Shown: positions 60,899 through 64,000 of the stretch, piece by piece
Layout of the letters: every line of letters begins with the position of its first letter
Position numbering within the stretch: position 1 is the stretch's first letter
Assembly: GCF_014712225.1 (NCBI RefSeq)
Contig: NZ_JACXBW010000001.1
Span: forward strand, 62,001-126,000
DNA length: 64,000 bases
DNA from: Pseudarthrobacter sulfonivorans
GTDB lineage: Bacteria; Actinomycetota; Actinomycetes; Actinomycetales; Micrococcaceae
Reading direction: 5' to 3'
Program-made: the position numbers and the translations under genes
Notes under the pieces: model-generated
What the model saw: only the letters and a program-made list of their open reading frames with translations
Database searches by the model: none
Told to the model about the DNA's origin: nothing

Positions 60899-61966
60899 TT
60901 AAAGCGTCAGCCCGATCAGCAGCGGTTCCGGGTGCAGTTCAATGCCAAAACGTTCGACGACGCCGTCCCGCACCTCGCGTGCGATGGCCAGCATGTCCTT
61001 GGCGCTGGCTGAGCCCCGGTTGGTGATGGCCAGCGTGTGCTTGGTGGACAGCGACGCGCGCCCGCCGGAGGCGCTGTCCGGTTCCAGGCCGTAGCCCTTG
61101 CCGAACCCGGCCTGTTCGATCAGCCAGGCAGCAGAGAGTTTGACCATGCCGTCCACACCGGCGGGGTACTGCGGCGCGTTGTCCGGCAGCCCTGCAGCCA
61201 CGTCCGCGGGAACAACCGGATTGGTGAAGAAGGAGCCGGTGGAATAGGTGTCCCGGTCCGCAGGGTCCAGCACCATGCCCTTGGACGCGCGCAGGCGGAG
61301 CACTTCGCGCCGGACGTCGTCGGAGTAGGCACGTTTGCCGGGTTCAACACCCAGGGAACGGGCCAGCTCCGCGTAGCGGATGGGCGCACTCATCCGGCCC
61401 AGAGGCAGCTGGAATTCGACGGTCAGCACGACGTAGCGGGGCGACCCCTCCACGGTGGTCTGCTTCAGGATGGAATCCCGGTAGCCGAACTTCAGCTCCG
61501 AGTTGGTGAAGGTCTGGACCGCGTTTCGATGCCGGTCCCAGGTGCGGACCGCGGCGATGGTCTGAGATACATCCGAACCGTAGGCGCCGACGTTCTGCAC
61601 AGGAGTGGCACCTGTTGCACCGGGGATGCCGGAGAGTGCCTCGATGCCGGACCAAGCGTGCAGTACGGCATGCTCAACCAGGGCATCCCAGTTGTGGCCC
61701 GCCTGGACCACCACGGCCACACCGCCGCAGGAGTCCTCCGCGCTGACGGTGAAACCCTCCGAGGCGATACTGACCACGGTGCCGGGGAACCCGTCGTCGG
61801 AAATCAGGAGGTTGGAGCCGCCCCCGATGATCAGGACCTGCTCCCCCGCGGCGTCGGCCGTGCGGACGGCGTCGATGATCTCCGCCTCGTTCCGGGCTTC
61901 AACATACTTGCCGGCGGGACCCCCGACGGCGGCCGTGGTTAGGGCAGAAAGCAATTTCAGGCTCAC
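60899..61966 (-). CDS. murB: UDP-N-acetylenolpyruvoylglucosamine reductase
   Basis: Reduces enolpyruvyl-UDP-GlcNAc in peptidoglycan precursor synthesis. The 355-aa product starts at GTG (MSLKLLSALTTAAVGGPAG). FAD-binding motifs: LIIGGGSNLLISDDGF, and GIPGATGATPVQNVGAYG. The catalytic Ser region is YSTGSFFTNPVV and the C-terminal Glu is in GIELHPEPLLIG. It is 10 bp after a MaoC gene and probably in its operon. Confidence 0.96.
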   Translation of the reverse strand: MSLKLLSALTTAAVGGPAGKYVEARNEAEIIDAVRTADAAGEQVLIIGGGSNLLISDDGFPGTVVSIASEGFTVSAEDSCGGVAVVVQAGHNWDALVEHAVLHAWSGIEALSGIPGATGATPVQNVGAYGSDVSQTIAAVRTWDRHRNAVQTFTNSELKFGYRDSILKQTTVEGSPRYVVLTVEFQLPLGRMSAPIRYAELARSLGVEPGKRAYSDDVRREVLRLRASKGMVLDPADRDTYSTGSFFTNPVVPADVAAGLPDNAPQYPAGVDGMVKLSAAWLIEQAGFGKGYGLEPDSASGGRASLSTKHTLAITNRGSASAKDMLAIAREVRDGVVERFGIELHPEPLLIGLTL

Positions 61967-61976
61967 AGCTTCACCC

Positions 61977-62414
61977 CTAGGACAGCCTGACGACGGCCTG
62001 GGCCTTCATCAGCACTTTTTGCCCTGCCGAAACCACGGTGAGGTCAACGCGTGCGGTGCCCGCCTCGGCGTCGAGCTTTCCGATGGCGCCGCTGACCTCG
62101 ATAGTGGCCCCGGGCTCGTCGGTTCCGGTGGTGTCCGTGACCAGGACCGGCTTGGTGAAGCGCGTCTGGAAGTCGACGACGGCGGCGGGGTCGCCTGCCC
62201 AGTCGGTTACGAGCTGCACTGCGGCACCCATGGTGAACATGCCGTGGGCGATCACGCCGGGCAGTTCCACGCCGGTGGCGAAGGCCTCGTTCCAGTGGAT
62301 GGGGTTGAAGTCGCCGGACGCGCCGGCGTACTTGACCAGGTCGGTGCGGGTGACCTCGATGGTACGGCTGCCGATGTCCTGGCCGGCGCTGAGTTCGTGG
62401 AAGCTGGGGCTCAT
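61977..62414 (-). CDS. MaoC-family (hot-dog) dehydratase
   Basis: The 145-aa protein has the hydratase-2 motif YAGASGDFNPIHWNEAFA, with the catalytic Asp and His of R-specific hydratases (D-x4-H). It then has GVIAHGMFTMG. It likely pairs with the upstream N-terminal MaoC-like protein, as HadA/HadB do. Micrococcaceae do not make mycolic acids, so the substrate is unknown; a fatty-acyl hydratase role is inferred. Confidence 0.88.
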   Translation of the reverse strand: MSPSFHELSAGQDIGSRTIEVTRTDLVKYAGASGDFNPIHWNEAFATGVELPGVIAHGMFTMGAAVQLVTDWAGDPAAVVDFQTRFTKPVLVTDTTGTDEPGATIEVSGAIGKLDAEAGTARVDLTVVSAGQKVLMKAQAVVRLS

Positions 62415-62416
62415 GG

Positions 62417-62884
62417 TTACTGTCCCTCTCCGCGGACGAGGATGGATGAGGTGGCGGTGGCGACGGGCTCGCGTGAATCGCTGCCGCCGTCGGTCAGGGC
62501 AAAAATTTCCTGGCGCGTGGTGATCATGGCACCGCCGCCCATGGCGCGGACGCCGTCAACGTGCAGTTCCGCCACCAGCCGGTCGCCGGCGACGATGGGG
62601 CGGTGGTGGATGAAGCGCTGGTCGGCGTGGACTACGCGGGTGAAATCGATGCCGGCATCCGGGTCCTCGATCAGCTGGGCGTCGGCGCGCTGGGCGATGA
62701 TGATGGCGAACGTGGGCGGCGCCACCAGGTCGGCGTGGCCCAGGGCCTTGGCGGCCTCGACGTCGAAGTGGGCGGGGTGCGTTGCCTTGACGGCGCGGGC
62801 GAACTCGCGGATTTTCTCGCGGCCGACGTCGTACACCTCTGCGGCAGGGTAGCTGCGGCCCTGCAGGTCCGGATTGATAGTCAT
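62417..62884 (-). CDS. MaoC-like N-terminal domain protein (HadA-type)
   Basis: The 155-aa protein has the FAS1/MaoC N-terminal domain features: GRSYPAAEVYDVGREKIREFA and FTRVVHADQRFIHHRPI (RFxHHRPV-like), with no catalytic D-x4-H. Such proteins act as the substrate-binding partner of a catalytic MaoC subunit. The stop is 2 bp before the next gene. TAGGCT (62892-62897) lies 7 nt before the ATG, a probably leaderless start. Confidence 0.87.
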   Translation of the reverse strand: MTINPDLQGRSYPAAEVYDVGREKIREFARAVKATHPAHFDVEAAKALGHADLVAPPTFAIIIAQRADAQLIEDPDAGIDFTRVVHADQRFIHHRPIVAGDRLVAELHVDGVRAMGGGAMITTRQEIFALTDGGSDSREPVATATSSILVRGEGQ

Positions 62885-62930
62885 GGCCTCAAGCCTATCG
62901 TTCCGGGCAGCCGTCGGGGTCTTGCCATCC

Positions 62931-62961
62931 CTTGATATGATGAATTCATCATTCCATCAAG
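62931..62961. promoter_or_regulatory. Putative ArsR operator
   Basis: CTTGATATGATGAATTCATC followed by ATTCCATCAAG: a perfect 12-bp core GATGAATTCATC inside a looser repeat with CTTGAT/ATCAAG ends. It lies 32 bp before the ArsR ATG and overlaps a TATGAT hexamer. Typical position for autoregulation. Confidence 0.6.
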
Positions 62962-62992
62962 TGACCTGCTTGCAGGATCAGGAGCGCTCCCG

Positions 62993-63373
62993 ATGTTGAC
63001 TCCCGCCCAGGCTCCGCTGTACGAGATCAAGGCCAACCTCTTCAAGGCATTGGCCCACCCCGCTCGGATCCGAATCCTCGAACTGCTGTCTGCCGCCCCG
63101 CAAAACACCGCACCCGTCAGCTACCTTCTTGCGGAGACAGGGCTGGAGGCCTCCCACCTCTCCCAGCACCTGTCGACGCTGCGCAGGCACAAAGTGGTGA
63201 CATCGGTGCGGAGCGCCAACGCAGTGACCTACAGCCTGGCCCACCCGGGCATTTCGCAGCTGTTGGCCATCGCGCGCACCTTCCTGCTGGACAGCCTCGC
63301 CGACTCCAACGAACAGCTCCGGCTGGCGCGGCAGCTGCCGGCCGGGCATTTGCCCGCGGAGTCCGCCTCGTGA
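62993..63373 (+). CDS. ArsR-family winged-helix regulator
   Basis: The 126-aa protein has a typical ArsR/SmtB fold: ALAHPARIRILELLSAA, LLAETGLEASHLSQHLSTLRRHKVV, RSANAVTYSLAHPG. No Cys residues are present, so a Cys-based metal sensor is unlikely; it may sense another ligand. Its stop overlaps the SulP start by 4 bp (GTGA), so it probably controls the transporter. Confidence 0.9.
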   Translation: MLTPAQAPLYEIKANLFKALAHPARIRILELLSAAPQNTAPVSYLLAETGLEASHLSQHLSTLRRHKVVTSVRSANAVTYSLAHPGISQLLAIARTFLLDSLADSNEQLRLARQLPAGHLPAESAS

Positions 63374-64000
63374 GCACCGGGCTGCGTTCCGGTTCTCTGG
63401 CACTTGCCCGCTTCCTGCCGTCCCGGGCGGACTACGCCGGGCTCCGGCACTCCTGGCGGACGGACGTATTCGCTGGTATCACGGTGGGCATCGTGGCTTT
63501 GCCGCTGGCACTGGCATTCGGGGTCAGCTCCGGGGTGGGCGCGGAGGCGGGACTCATTACAGCGATCGTGGCCGGACTGGTTGCCGCCGTCATGGGCGGC
63601 TCCCACGTCCAGGTCTCGGGACCAACAGGGGCCATGGTGGTGGTCCTCGCGCCGGTGGTGGCGGTGCACGGAACCGGCAGCGTAGCCCTGGTGTCACTGA
63701 TGGCCGGACTGATGGTCTGCGCGCTCGGCATTAGCGGCCTGGGGAAGACCGTGGCCTTCATTCCCTGGCCCGTGGTGGAAGGCTTCACCCTCGGAATCGC
63801 CGCCATCATCTTCCTCCAGCAGGTTCCCCTGGCCACCGGTACGGCCGGGACCCCGGGACACAACACGCTGCTCGCGGCCATCGAGGCGGCGTCCGGGGCA
63901 GCGGCGCCCACCGTCCTGCTGACCCTCGCGCTCGTGGCGGGGGTCGCCGTTGTGATGGTCCTGGTCCAGAAGTATTTCCCGGCACTGCCGGCGAGCCTGC
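63370..64000 (+). CDS. SulP-family anion transporter, N-terminal part (cut by window end)
   Basis: About 210 residues of a SulP/SLC26-type transporter. It begins MSTGLRSGSLALARFLPSR and shows the SulP features WRTDVFAGITVGIVALPLALAFG and GSHVQVSGPTGAMVVVLAP. Several transmembrane helices follow. Possible substrates are sulfate, bicarbonate or other anions. It is coupled to the arsR gene. The C-terminal part, including any STAS domain, is outside the window. Confidence 0.88.
   Translation, partial: MSTGLRSGSLALARFLPSRADYAGLRHSWRTDVFAGITVGIVALPLALAFGVSSGVGAEAGLITAIVAGLVAAVMGGSHVQVSGPTGAMVVVLAPVVAVHGTGSVALVSLMAGLMVCALGISGLGKTVAFIPWPVVEGFTLGIAAIIFLQQVPLATGTAGTPGHNTLLAAIEAASGAAAPTVLLTLALVAGVAVVMVLVQKYFPALPASL

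Overview
The window looks like chromosomal DNA of a high-GC actinobacterium of the Micrococcaceae, most likely Arthrobacter or Pseudarthrobacter. The basis is codon bias, an Arthrobacter-like RpoB N-terminus, a mycothiol synthase gene beside an actinobacterial GlnR, a nitrobindin-type FABP protein and an actinobacterial MutT1-type Nudix/phosphatase fusion. No prophage, transposase, CRISPR array or rRNA gene was seen.

Region 1 (1-26.5 kb) is almost all minus strand and holds the translation and transcription core. It contains the start of the spc operon (rplN-rplX-rplE, cut by the window edge), the complete S10 operon (rpsJ to rpsQ), then a block of bgl (GH1), a 41-aa membrane peptide and a 1481-aa polytopic membrane protein, then the str operon (rpsL-rpsG-fusA-tuf) and rpoB-rpoC. 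The S10 and spc operons are separated by 935 bp holding about two tandem copies of a 237-bp unit with nested palindromes.

Region 2 (26.7-36 kb) is the rest of the classical rif region: rplJ-rplL, rplK-rplA, nusG, secE and tRNA-Trp. It has been opened up by a lipoprotein gene, a thiolase-ybaK pair and two tandem double-GNAT genes. rplJ has a leader ending in an attenuator-like terminator.

Region 3 (36-49.5 kb) is accessory and metabolic. It holds an aspartate aminotransferase, a PspC/LiaF-like envelope-stress module (LuxR-type regulator, PspC-histidine kinase, divergent PspC proteins), ATP-type pfkA, GNAT, a YgfZ-ankyrin-MFS operon, a flavodoxin-like reductase, nitrobindin-like protein and small membrane proteins.

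Region 4 (49.7-64 kb) holds glnR, mshD, ppk1-mutT1, thyA-folA-72-aa peptide, asd, an AbiEi/DUF559-like protein, an AlkZ-like winged-helix protein, murB with two MaoC-fold proteins, and an ArsR-SulP pair cut by the window end.

The most interesting non-coding signals are: (i) a candidate structured small RNA on the minus strand between glnR and mshD, with a consensus-like promoter, a clean three-way junction and a strong terminator; (ii) at least four families of long palindromic intergenic elements, two of them present more than once; (iii) a series of genes whose start codon lies exactly 6 nt after a TANNNT -10 box, indicating leaderless mRNAs. All of this comes from reading the sequence alone; no database search was run.
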